Assembly (NCBI GenBank): GCA_002410505.1
Contig: DHSO01000021.1
Location: forward strand, 1-50,900
Direction of reading: 5' to 3'
DNA length: 50,900 bases
Origin: Cloacimonetes bacterium UBA5284
Lineage (GTDB): Bacteria; Cloacimonadota; Cloacimonadia; Cloacimonadales; Cloacimonadaceae
The notes beneath the pieces are model-generated. The model was not told where the DNA came from and searched no databases. It saw only the letters and a program-made list of their open reading frames with translations. This document shows, piece by piece, positions 24,497 through 32,899 of this stretch (position 1 is its first letter; every line of letters begins with the position of its first letter). The position numbers and the translations under genes were made by a program.

Positions 24497-25681
24497 ATGG
24501 CAAAAGAAAAATTCGTACGTACCAAGCCACACGTAAACGTTGGTACGATTGGTCACATCGACCATGGTAAGACTACGCTCACAGCGGCGATTACCGCTTA
24601 CCTTGCAAAAAAGGGCGGAGCCAAATTCCGTTCTTTCGATAGTATTGATAATGCACCCGAAGAAAAAGCTCGTGGTATCACCATAGCCACTTCTCACGTT
24701 GAATATGAAACCGAAAACCGTCACTATGCCCACGTTGACTGCCCCGGTCATGCTGACTACATTAAAAACATGATCACCGGTGCCGCTCAGATGGACGGTG
24801 CCATACTCGTTGTAAGCGCCTATGACGGTCCCATGCCTCAGACTCGTGAGCACATTCTGCTTGCCCGTCAGGTAGGCGTGCCTGCCATCGTGGTATTCAT
24901 GAACAAATGCGACCTCGTTGAAGACGAAGAGTTGCTGGACCTGGTAGAGATGGAAGTTCGCGAACTTCTGGATAAATACGAATTTCCCGGCGATGAAGTT
25001 CCTGTCATTCGCGGTTCCGCCCTCAAGGGCTTGAATCAGGATCCCGAAGGTGAAGCTCAGATTCAAGCTTTGATGGATGCTGTGGACAGCTACATTCCGC
25101 TACCCGACCGCGCTGTGGACAAACCCTTCCTGATGCCGGTTGAAGACGTGTTCTCGATTCCCGGCCGTGGTACGGTTGCTACCGGTCGTGTAGAACGCGG
25201 CGTAATCAAGGTTGGCGACAAGATCGAGCGCGTAGGTATCCGCGAGACTGTGGAAACCACTTGCACCGGCGTGGAAATGTTCCGCAAGCTTCTGGACGAA
25301 GCTCAGGCCGGCGACAACGTTGGTTTGTTGCTTCGCGGCTTTGCCAAGACCGACGTGGAACGCGGACAGGTTCTTGCCAAACCAAAATCGATCACCCCTC
25401 ACACCAAGTTCATAGGCCAGACCTATATTCTGACCAAAGACGAAGGCGGACGCCACAAACCGTTCCAAACCGGTTACCGTCCTCAGTTCTATTTCCGCAC
25501 CACCGACGTTACCGGAACCCTCACTTTGCCTGAAGGCATCAAGATGGTTATGCCCGGCGACAACGTGGAAATCAATGCCGAACTCATCACCCCGATTGCC
25601 ATGGAACAGGGACTTCGCTTCGCTATCCGCGAAGGCGGTCACACCATCGGCAGCGGTGTTGTATCCAGCATTATTGAGTAA
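24497..25681 (+). CDS. tuf: Elongation factor Tu
   Basis: GTPase that delivers aminoacyl-tRNA to the ribosome. 394 aa, full length. G1 GHIDHGKTT (Ile where most bacteria have Val), G2 region ARGITI, G3 DCPGHADY, G4 NKCD, followed by the domain 2/3 blocks (VEDVFSIPGRGTVATGRVER; GRTPF-like region HKPFQTGYRPQFYFRTTDVT). AGGAGG lies 5 nt before the ATG. Preceded by four tRNA genes that are probably co-transcribed, as in the E. coli tufB operon, and followed by rpmG. Only this tuf copy is seen in the window; rpsL-rpsG downstream is not followed by fusA-tuf. Confidence 0.99.
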   Translation: MAKEKFVRTKPHVNVGTIGHIDHGKTTLTAAITAYLAKKGGAKFRSFDSIDNAPEEKARGITIATSHVEYETENRHYAHVDCPGHADYIKNMITGAAQMDGAILVVSAYDGPMPQTREHILLARQVGVPAIVVFMNKCDLVEDEELLDLVEMEVRELLDKYEFPGDEVPVIRGSALKGLNQDPEGEAQIQALMDAVDSYIPLPDRAVDKPFLMPVEDVFSIPGRGTVATGRVERGVIKVGDKIERVGIRETVETTCTGVEMFRKLLDEAQAGDNVGLLLRGFAKTDVERGQVLAKPKSITPHTKFIGQTYILTKDEGGRHKPFQTGYRPQFYFRTTDVTGTLTLPEGIKMVMPGDNVEINAELITPIAMEQGLRFAIREGGHTIGSGVVSSIIE

Positions 25682-25704
25682 GCTGTACAAATCGGAAAAG
25701 AAAG

Positions 25705-25851
25705 ATGAGAGATATAGTAATCCTGGCTTGCGAAGAGTGCAAGAATCGTAACTATACGACGACGCGCAACAAACGCAAGCATCCGAACAGGATGGAGCTG
25801 AAGAAATACTGCCCCACCTGCCGGAAACACACAAATCACAAACAGCGCTAA
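25705..25851 (+). CDS. rpmG: 50S ribosomal protein L33
   Basis: A 48-aa gene. The protein (MRDIVILACEECKNRNYTTT, then RNKRKHPNRMELKKYCPTC) has the two CxxC pairs (CEEC, CPTC) of the zinc-binding C+ type of L33. GGAAAAGAAAG precedes the ATG at 25705. It sits between tuf and tRNA-Trp, the usual place before secE-nusG. Confidence 0.95.
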   Translation: MRDIVILACEECKNRNYTTTRNKRKHPNRMELKKYCPTCRKHTNHKQR

Positions 25852-25872
25852 ACGCTGATTAATAGATGTTGC

Positions 25873-25948
25873 AGGACAGTAGTTCAACTGGTAGAGCACC
25901 GGTCTCCAAAACCGGGGGTTGCGGGTTCGATTCCTGCCTGTCCTGCCA
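25873..25948 (+). tRNA. tRNA-Trp (anticodon CCA)
   Basis: AGGACAG/CTGTCCT acceptor stem, anticodon CCA at 25906-25908, T-arm GCGGGTTCGATTCCTGC, encoded 3' CCA. Lies between rpmG and secE, an arrangement seen in several bacterial phyla. Confidence 0.97.
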
Positions 25949-26003
25949 ACATTATTTTCCGGGAGCTGTGAGCAGCATTAAACCGGGAAAAATGGTGAGA
26001 TAA

Positions 26004-26189
26004 ATGAAATTTGAAAATGTAAGTCGCTTTTTCCGCGATGTACGTTCCGAGATGAAATCGGTTAGCTGGCCCGGAAAGGATGACCTCAAAGAGGGCACAG
26101 TGGTAGTGATAGTGATGTCCGCCATCGTTGCCATTTTCCTTTCTTTGGTAGATTTTGGCTTTTCGAAGATCTTGGAAATACTATTTTAA
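26004..26189 (+). CDS. secE: Preprotein translocase subunit SecE
   Basis: The small, essential membrane subunit that clamps SecY. 61 aa, the short single-helix form: amphipathic N-terminus with RSEMKSVSWPGKDDL (family motif E-x-K-x-V-x-W-P) and one membrane helix (VVVIVMSAIVAIFLSLVDFG). Immediately precedes nusG by 11 bp, as usual. Confidence 0.95.
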   Translation: MKFENVSRFFRDVRSEMKSVSWPGKDDLKEGTVVVIVMSAIVAIFLSLVDFGFSKILEILF

Positions 26190-26200
26190 GGGGAAGACCT

Positions 26201-26740
26201 GTGGCAATGAAATGGTATGTGATCCATACCTACTCAAGTTTTGAGAACAAGGTAAAGACCGCGATCGAAAAGGGTCTGGAAGGAACCGAACTTGGCAAAT
26301 CCGTCGGTCGCTTGCTGGTGCCCGTGCGCAAGACTTTTATCATTCGAGACGGCAAGAAGATCGAGCGGGAACGCAAGGTTTTTACCAGTTATGTGATCCT
26401 TGAAGCGGACATGAGTCCCGAGCTGAAGACCTACATCTTGAGTATGGCGGGCGTAACCAGTTTTTTGGGAATGAGCAAGGAGCACAAGGAGCCCATCGCG
26501 CTGCCTCAGGATGAAGTGGATCGTTTGCTGGGTATAGCAGATCCCGATCGCGATTTCAAGACTTTTTCTTATATGCCCGGAGATTTGGTGCGTGTGATAT
26601 CCGGTCCTTTCTCTGATTTTGAGGGCATAGTACAAAAAACTGCCGATGAAGGCAATAAGCTGGTGATAGATGTTACGGTGTTTGGCCGTCGCACGCCTGT
26701 AGAGCTTAATGGAAATCAGGTAGAACTGATCAAGAAATAG
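26201..26740 (+). CDS. nusG: Transcription termination/antitermination protein NusG
   Basis: Binds RNA polymerase beta' and links it to Rho or the ribosome. 179 aa. The N-terminal NGN domain begins KWYVIHTYSSFENKV and ends near residue 120; the KOW domain contains GDLVRVISGPFSDFEGIV. I take GTG 26201, because AAGGGGA is 6 nt upstream; ATG 26207 is the alternative and would drop two residues. Precedes rplK by 27 bp. Confidence 0.97.
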   Translation: MAMKWYVIHTYSSFENKVKTAIEKGLEGTELGKSVGRLLVPVRKTFIIRDGKKIERERKVFTSYVILEADMSPELKTYILSMAGVTSFLGMSKEHKEPIALPQDEVDRLLGIADPDRDFKTFSYMPGDLVRVISGPFSDFEGIVQKTADEGNKLVIDVTVFGRRTPVELNGNQVELIKK

Positions 26741-26767
26741 ATATTTAAACAAATGAGGATATAAATC

Positions 26768-27199
26768 ATGGCAAAACCAAAAGATGCCGTAGCAATCATA
26801 AAATTGCAGCTTCCTGCCGGCAAAGCTACACCTGCTCCCCCGGTTGGTCCCGCCTTGGGTCAAGCCGGCGTGAACATACCAGAATTCTGCCGCCAGTTTA
26901 ATGATAAAACCCAGGATCAACCCGGAATGGTATTTCCGGTAGTGATCTATGTAGCAAAGAATAAATCATTCACTTTTGAGATCAAGACTCCTCCGGCCAG
27001 TGTGCTGATCAAAAAGGAAGCGGGACTCGCCAAAGGATCCGCTACCCCCAACAAAGCCAAAGTGGGAAAATTGAATCAGGCGCAGCTGAAGACGATTGCA
27101 GAGCTCAAAATCCAGGATATGAATTGCCATTCCCTTGAATCCGCTATGAGTATGATCGCAGGTACTGCACGGAGCATGGGCGTCACCATTGAGGATTGA
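26768..27199 (+). CDS. rplK: 50S ribosomal protein L11
   Basis: 143 aa. Begins with an IKLQLPAGKATPAPPVGPAL block (thiostrepton-loop proline-rich motif, intact) and ends with MAGTARSMG-type C-terminus (MIAGTARSMGVTIED). Ribosome site GAGGA upstream. Part of the nusG-rplK-rplA run. Confidence 0.98.
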   Translation: MAKPKDAVAIIKLQLPAGKATPAPPVGPALGQAGVNIPEFCRQFNDKTQDQPGMVFPVVIYVAKNKSFTFEIKTPPASVLIKKEAGLAKGSATPNKAKVGKLNQAQLKTIAELKIQDMNCHSLESAMSMIAGTARSMGVTIED

Positions 27200-27240
27200 C
27201 TCCACCCGGTGCAGGAGATAGTATTCATAAAGGAGATTCA

Positions 27241-27945
27241 ATGAAACATAGTAAAAGGTACAAAGTCGCCTATGCGATGTATGACCGCCAAAAGCGTTTT
27301 GAACTCGATGACGCGCTCAAGCTTTTGAAGAGCCTGCCGGCTCCGAAGTTTGACGAAACGGTCGAAGTTCACTTCAATCTTGGCGTGGATCCTCGCAAAG
27401 CCGATCAGCAGATCAGAAACTCGCTGATCTTACCTCATGGAACAGGTAAGACCATGCGTGTGCTGGTTTTTGCTGAAGGTGACAAAGCAGACGAAGCCAG
27501 AAATGCTGGCGCCGATTACGTAGGAGTAGATGAACTCGTGGAAAAGATCACCGGTGGGTGGTTCGATTTCGACGTGGTCATCACCACTCCAAACCTGATG
27601 GGACGTATCGGAAAATTAGGCCGTGTCCTCGGTCCGCGCGGACTGATGCCCAATCCCAAAGTGGGAACCGTAACAATGGATATTGCCAAAGCCGTTGAAG
27701 AAGCAAAAGGCGGAAAGGTCACTTACAGAGTGGACAAATTCGCAAACTTGCACGTTCCGGCCGGCAAGATCAGTTTCGAAGAAGGCAACTTGAAAGACAA
27801 TGTGAAAGCCATCCTCGCAGCGGTTCTCAAAGAACGCCCCGCAACCTTGAAAGGCGTTTTTATAAAGAGCATCACTCTGTGCACCACCATGGGCCCCGGC
27901 ATCAAACTACAGGTCGCAAGCGCAACCTTGGCAGCAAAGAGCTAA
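27241..27945 (+). CDS. rplA: 50S ribosomal protein L1
   Basis: 234 aa, starting at ATG 27241 (MKHSKRYK), which has AAGGAG 6 nt upstream; an open frame continues 15 codons upstream into the rplK end but has no ribosome site. Signature block GRIGKLGRVLGPRGLMPNPK is present. L1 normally represses its own operon by binding the rplK leader; I did not identify such a site. Confidence 0.98.
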   Translation: MKHSKRYKVAYAMYDRQKRFELDDALKLLKSLPAPKFDETVEVHFNLGVDPRKADQQIRNSLILPHGTGKTMRVLVFAEGDKADEARNAGADYVGVDELVEKITGGWFDFDVVITTPNLMGRIGKLGRVLGPRGLMPNPKVGTVTMDIAKAVEEAKGGKVTYRVDKFANLHVPAGKISFEEGNLKDNVKAILAAVLKERPATLKGVFIKSITLCTTMGPGIKLQVASATLAAKS

Positions 27946-27961
27946 AGGGAGGCACGAAAAC

Positions 27962-28498
27962 ATGGTTCAACAATACAAAGTAGATACCGTAAAGAACCTC
28001 GTCGAAAGACTGAGCAGCGCAAAAGCGATCGTACTGGTGGATTACAAGGGAATAAACATCGAACAGGTGAATGAGCTGCGCAACCGCTTCCGCACAGAGA
28101 AGGTGGACTACCTGGTGCAGAAAAACACCCTGCTCAAAATTGCATTGAACGAACTGGGAATTACCGAACTGGACGACTATCTGAAGGGTCCCACCGCCGT
28201 AGCGGTATGCCTGGAAGAAGAAGTTGCCCCCGCTCGTGTAATCGCAAAGTTCATAAAAGAAGTAATGGAAGAGGCCGACTATCCCAGCTTCAAAGCCGGA
28301 TACGTGGCAGGACACGTATTTAGCCCCAAAGAGCTCAAAGCTCTGGCTACCCTTCCCAGCCGTGATGAACTTCTGGGCAAAGTGCTGGGCAGCATGACTG
28401 CTCCACTCACTGGATTCATGGCGGTCAACCAGGGTGTTATCCGCAAATTTGTATATGCGGTGGACGCACTCATAAAAAAACAAGCTGATGCCAGCTAA
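27962..28498 (+). CDS. rplJ: 50S ribosomal protein L10
   Basis: Anchors L7/L12 dimers in the ribosomal stalk. 178 aa, with the family N-terminal block IVLVDYKGINIEQVNELRNR and a C-terminal helix that binds L12. Only 16 bp separate it from rplA, so no room exists for the long L10 leader known from E. coli, and L1 and L10 genes are probably read as one unit. GGGAGG is 8 nt upstream. Confidence 0.98.
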   Translation: MVQQYKVDTVKNLVERLSSAKAIVLVDYKGINIEQVNELRNRFRTEKVDYLVQKNTLLKIALNELGITELDDYLKGPTAVAVCLEEEVAPARVIAKFIKEVMEEADYPSFKAGYVAGHVFSPKELKALATLPSRDELLGKVLGSMTAPLTGFMAVNQGVIRKFVYAVDALIKKQADAS

Positions 28499-28531
28499 TA
28501 AAAAATTATTCATATATCCGATGGAGGAAAG

Positions 28532-28909
28532 ATGTCCGATAAAAAACAACAAGTAATTGACCTGATTAAAGAAATGACCGTTCTTGAGCTCTCTGAACTC
28601 GTCAAAGAAATGGAAGAGATATTTGGCGTATCCGCCGCTGCTCCTGTGGCCGCCTTTGCCGCTCCTGCCGGTGGCGCTGCCGAAGCTAAAGAAGAGCAAA
28701 GCGAATTTGACGTGATCCTCTCCAGTGCTGGGGACAAGAAGATCAACGTGATCAAAGTGGTTCGCGAAATCACCAACCTTGGTCTGAAAGAAGCCAAAGA
28801 CCTCGTAGATAGCGCTCCGAAAGCTATCAGTGAAAAAGTAAGCAAAGAAGAAGCCGAAACATTAAAGAAGAAACTTGAAGACGCCGGCGCAACCGTCGAA
28901 CTTAAGTAA
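28532..28909 (+). CDS. rplL: 50S ribosomal protein L7/L12
   Basis: Stalk protein that recruits translation GTPases. 125 aa: N-terminal dimerisation helices (VLELSELVKEMEEIFGV), Ala/Pro hinge, and C-terminal domain (FDVILSSAGDKKINVIKVVR, LGLKEAKDLVD). GGAGG upstream of ATG. Followed by a strong hairpin before rpoB. Confidence 0.98.
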   Translation: MSDKKQQVIDLIKEMTVLELSELVKEMEEIFGVSAAAPVAAFAAPAGGAAEAKEEQSEFDVILSSAGDKKINVIKVVREITNLGLKEAKDLVDSAPKAISEKVSKEEAETLKKKLEDAGATVELK

Positions 28910-28932
28910 TTCGGCTATATGCCAAAACATAT

Positions 28933-28966
28933 GTCCAAAAAAAGTCCAACCGGACTTTTTTTGGAC
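28933..28966 (+). terminator. 15-bp perfect hairpin between rplL and rpoB (attenuator)
   Basis: Positions 28933-28947 (GTCCAAAAAAAGTCC) pair perfectly with 28952-28966 around an AACC loop. The run of seven T lies inside the 3' arm rather than after it, so it might act as a partial terminator or as an RNase III processing site. It sits where E. coli has the rplL-rpoB attenuator, which lowers polymerase relative to ribosomal protein synthesis. The 140 bp between it and rpoB show no ORF. Confidence 0.75.
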
Positions 28967-29107
28967 TAATTTAGCTAATTATCATCAGAAAAATGGCAAA
29001 ACCCGCCGATCTTTTTGGCAAAGCTGTGGACCGCTGGCAAGAAGCGTGTGCCATACACAATACCAACCCCTACCGAATGTGTCTAAAGGGCACAAAGGAG
29101 TGAGCTT

Positions 29108-32100
29108 TTGAGAAAGATCAAAAGTTATTCCCGTATCTCCGGACGATTTGCCGAGCTGGGTATTCCAGAAGTAGAGATTCCCAATCTGCTGGCTATGCAG
29201 TTGGAATCTTTCAATGAGTTTCTACAAAAGGACATCCACCCGCAACGCAGAACGAAGAAAGGACTGCAGGCCGTCTTTGAATCTATCTTCCCCATCGAAG
29301 ACAACAAAGGCAATTTCCTACTCGAATTTATCGAATACAATGTGCTGCAAGAAAAGTATGGGATAGACGAATGCCGTGAGCGTAATCTGTCTTATCAAGC
29401 CCCATTAAAGGCCAAAATGCGCCTCTCCGTCTTTGAAACCACCGAAACCGGTCGGGAACATAAAGACACCCTGGAGCAAGACGTGTTTTTGGGCGAAATA
29501 CCACTGGTTACGGATCAGGGTACTTTCGTGGTGAATGGCGCTGAACGCGTTATCATATCCCAGCTGCAACGCTCTCCCGGGGTATTTTTTTCCGAAGAAA
29601 AACACCCCTCCGGCAAAACCCTGTATTCCGCGAAAGTGATACCCTACAACGGCTCCTGGCTAGAATTTGATATCGATATTCACGACGTGATGTATGTTCA
29701 CATCGATAAACGCCGCAAATTGCCGGTTACCACTCTGCTTCGCGCAATCGGCATCTCCGGTAACCATGACTTGCGAAAGACATTCTATAATACGGAAACT
29801 GTAAGCATCGCGGAGGCAAAAAACCGCCACTTGTTCAAAGACATAAAAGTAAGTGGCGTGGAAGAACCGATCGCCTTTGCCAACGAACAGGTGAACGATA
29901 CTCTGATCAAGATTTTGGGCGAGTATAAGATCAAGAAAGTTGAAGTAATAGACTATGATTTTGAGATCGCCCGCAAGGTGTTGGAAAACACCATGGCTAA
30001 AGACCCCACCTATAACCAGGAAGAGGCGCTAAAGAAGATCTATTCTCTCATTCGGCCCGGCGAAGACGCTCCACTGGAAGTGGCTCGACAGCTGGTGGAT
30101 CGCATGTTCTTCAATGAAAAGCGTTATAACCTGGGCGATGTGGGACGCTACAAGATAAACTCCCGTCTGGGCATAAATGTGGACAGCTCCGTGATGACAC
30201 TCACGGTGGAAGACTTCGTTCATATCTTTAAAACCCTGATCAATATCTATCACGATCAGGACGAGGTGGACGATATTGATAACCTCTCCAATCGCCGCGT
30301 TCGCACCGTAGGCGAATTGCTGCAAGAACAGTATAATTCCGGGCTTGCCATGGTCGCTCGCATTATTCAGGAGCGCATGGCAATCTCAAATATAGATGAA
30401 ATAACAGTTCATGACCTCGTGAACAGCAATGCGCTGATCAATGTGGTTCAAGGATTCTTCCTCACCGGTCAGCTATCTCAGTTTATGGAACAGACCAATC
30501 CTCTTGCCGGATTGCGTCATAAACGAGCGCTCTCCGCGTTGGGTCCCGGCGGACTTACTCGTGATCGTGCTGGATTTGAGGTTCGGGACGTTCATGCTTC
30601 ACACTATGGGCGCGTGTGCCCCATCGAGACTCCTGAAGGGCCAAACATCGGCCTTATCGTGTCGCCTGCTATCTATAGCCGCATCAATTCCCTTGGTTTT
30701 ATCGAAACTCCTTACCGGAAGGTGTCGGATGGTGTGGTAAGCGATGAATATGTGTATATGGACGCTGCCGAGGAAGAGAAATACATTATTGCTCAATCGG
30801 ATGTGCATCTGGACGACAATCGCCGCATCACGGACGAGATGATCTTTGCCCGCGAAAGGGGAGAATTCATCCAGGTGAGCCCCAATGAAATACAATATAT
30901 GGACGTGGCTCCGCAGCAGATGGTTTCTGTATCCGCGGCGATGATTCCGTTCTTGGAACACGACGACGCGAACCGCGCTCTGATGGGCTCGAACATGCAA
31001 CGTCAGGCGGTCCCACTCATCAATCCGCAAGCCCCCATCGTGGGCACCGGAATGGAAAAGATCGCCACCATGGATACTTCGGATATTGCCATCGCTCCTT
31101 ACGATGCCACAGTGGTGAACGTAACCTCTGCTTACATCGATTTGAAGGCATTGGATGAAAAAGACGAAGCCCTGTATCTGGGTGTCGGCAGCAGAATCAA
31201 GCTGAAGAAATTTGTGCGTACGAACCAGGACACCTGTGCCAATCAACGACCGATCGTGCGGATTGGTGACACCGTGCGCAAGGGCCAGCCGCTATCGGAC
31301 GGCGCTTGCGTGGAAGACAACCGACTGGCTTTGGGGACAAACATGATGGTTGCCTTTATGCCCTGGTATGGATACAATTATGAAGACGCCATCATACTCA
31401 GCGAAAAAGTGGCTCGTGAAGACACTCTCACCTCCATCTACATAGAAGAAATGGAAGTGTTGGTTCGCAACGTGAAAAACGGTCGTGAAGAACTGGCCTA
31501 CGACATCCCTAATGTTCCTTCTCATGCCCTGCGCAATCTGGACAAAACCGGTATTATCCGGGTAGGCTCCGTGATCCAGGCCGGGGACATCATCGTGGGC
31601 AAGGTTACTCCCAAAAGCATTGAGATCGATCCTTCTCCGGAAGAGAACCTGATGCGTGCCCTATTTGGCGACAGAGCCGGTGATTTTACCAACAGCTCTC
31701 TGAAGGCCAAGCCGGGCATGGAAGGCGTTGTGATAGACGTTAAGGTGTTTTCCCGCTTGGAAGATGGTGCCGATCAGGAAGACGAGAGTGACGAGAAGAT
31801 TCGCAAATTGAAAGCGGAATTGGCTTTGCGTCGCAAGAAAGTGGATGAGTTCAAAGAAGAAAAGATCTCCGCTATCCTGCTGGGCCAAAAAGCCAAAACC
31901 ATTTGGGACGAAAAGACCAACGAGTTCTTTATCGCACCCGGTAAGAAGATAAATAAAGAAGACCTCAAACGGATCAACTTCAAGAAGCTGGATCTGGATG
32001 TGGAATTGGTGGAAGATGCTGAAGTAAACAACATCATCTACCAGGATATCGCGCTGAAGATAAAGCAATCTCTGGAGCAAAGCGAAAACATCTACAAGAA

Positions 32101-32887
32101 ATCCCGCGAACGCATCAAACACGGTGATGAACTGCAATACGGCGTGCGCAAGATGGTGAAGGTCTATGTAGCCAAAAAACGCAAGATCGAGGTTGGCGAC
32201 AAGATGGCGGGACGTCATGGAAATAAAGGCGTTATCTCCATTATAGCGCCCATCGAAGATATGCCCTTTATGGAAGACGGCACTCCGGTAGACATCGTTC
32301 TCAATCCGCTGGGCGTGCCTTCCCGTATGAATATCGGGCAGATCATGGAGACTCACCTTGGCCTGGCCGCAAAATATCTTGGTTTTGAAGTGGAAACCCC
32401 CATCTTTGACGGTGCCAGCAATGAAGATATCCGTACAGAATTGCGTAATGCCGGCTTTGCCGAAGATGGCAAGATGGTGTTATACGACGGCAAGAACGGC
32501 AATCCATTCAAGGAACGAGTTACGGTCGGCATAATCTACATGATGAAGCTGAACCACTTGGTAGCAGACAAGATGCATGCCCGCTCCACGGGGCCTTATT
32601 CTCTGATTACGCAACAGCCTCTGGGCGGAAAGGCTCAGCATGGTGGTCAGCGTCTGGGAGAAATGGAAGTATGGGCTTTGGAAGCTTATGGCGCAGCTCA
32701 TCTCCTGGAAGAAATGCTCACCATCAAGAGTGACGATGTGGATGGGAGAAACAACGCCTTCAAAGCAATAACGCGCGGCGAGAATCCGCCTCCTCCGGGA
32801 GTGCCGGAATCCTTCAACGTGCTGGTTAGTGAGCTCAAATCTCTGGGCTTTGACATCGAATTCGTTAAAGACGACGAAGGCAAATAG
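29108..32887 (+). CDS. rpoB: RNA polymerase subunit beta
   Basis: 1259 aa, full length. Start codon is TTG at 29108, supported by AAAGGAG 7 nt upstream; the next in-frame ATG would remove the conserved N-terminus (KIKSYSRISGRFAELGIPEV). The rifampicin region reads GQLSQFMEQTNPLAGLRHKR ALSALGPGG with all sensitive-type residues (Leu in the position that is often Ser: ELTHKRRLSALGPGG becomes GLRHKRALSALGPGG). The C-terminal region MKLNHLVADKMHARSTGPYS and GGKAQHGGQRLGEMEVWALE are standard. Ends 12 bp before rpoC. Confidence 0.98.
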   Translation: MRKIKSYSRISGRFAELGIPEVEIPNLLAMQLESFNEFLQKDIHPQRRTKKGLQAVFESIFPIEDNKGNFLLEFIEYNVLQEKYGIDECRERNLSYQAPLKAKMRLSVFETTETGREHKDTLEQDVFLGEIPLVTDQGTFVVNGAERVIISQLQRSPGVFFSEEKHPSGKTLYSAKVIPYNGSWLEFDIDIHDVMYVHIDKRRKLPVTTLLRAIGISGNHDLRKTFYNTETVSIAEAKNRHLFKDIKVSGVEEPIAFANEQVNDTLIKILGEYKIKKVEVIDYDFEIARKVLENTMAKDPTYNQEEALKKIYSLIRPGEDAPLEVARQLVDRMFFNEKRYNLGDVGRYKINSRLGINVDSSVMTLTVEDFVHIFKTLINIYHDQDEVDDIDNLSNRRVRTVGELLQEQYNSGLAMVARIIQERMAISNIDEITVHDLVNSNALINVVQGFFLTGQLSQFMEQTNPLAGLRHKRALSALGPGGLTRDRAGFEVRDVHASHYGRVCPIETPEGPNIGLIVSPAIYSRINSLGFIETPYRKVSDGVVSDEYVYMDAAEEEKYIIAQSDVHLDDNRRITDEMIFARERGEFIQVSPNEIQYMDVAPQQMVSVSAAMIPFLEHDDANRALMGSNMQRQAVPLINPQAPIVGTGMEKIATMDTSDIAIAPYDATVVNVTSAYIDLKALDEKDEALYLGVGSRIKLKKFVRTNQDTCANQRPIVRIGDTVRKGQPLSDGACVEDNRLALGTNMMVAFMPWYGYNYEDAIILSEKVAREDTLTSIYIEEMEVLVRNVKNGREELAYDIPNVPSHALRNLDKTGIIRVGSVIQAGDIIVGKVTPKSIEIDPSPEENLMRALFGDRAGDFTNSSLKAKPGMEGVVIDVKVFSRLEDGADQEDESDEKIRKLKAELALRRKKVDEFKEEKISAILLGQKAKTIWDEKTNEFFIAPGKKINKEDLKRINFKKLDLDVELVEDAEVNNIIYQDIALKIKQSLEQSENIYKKSRERIKHGDELQYGVRKMVKVYVAKKRKIEVGDKMAGRHGNKGVISIIAPIEDMPFMEDGTPVDIVLNPLGVPSRMNIGQIMETHLGLAAKYLGFEVETPIFDGASNEDIRTELRNAGFAEDGKMVLYDGKNGNPFKERVTVGIIYMMKLNHLVADKMHARSTGPYSLITQQPLGGKAQHGGQRLGEMEVWALEAYGAAHLLEEMLTIKSDDVDGRNNAFKAITRGENPPPPGVPESFNVLVSELKSLGFDIEFVKDDEGK

Positions 32888-32899
32888 GGGGATTACAGG

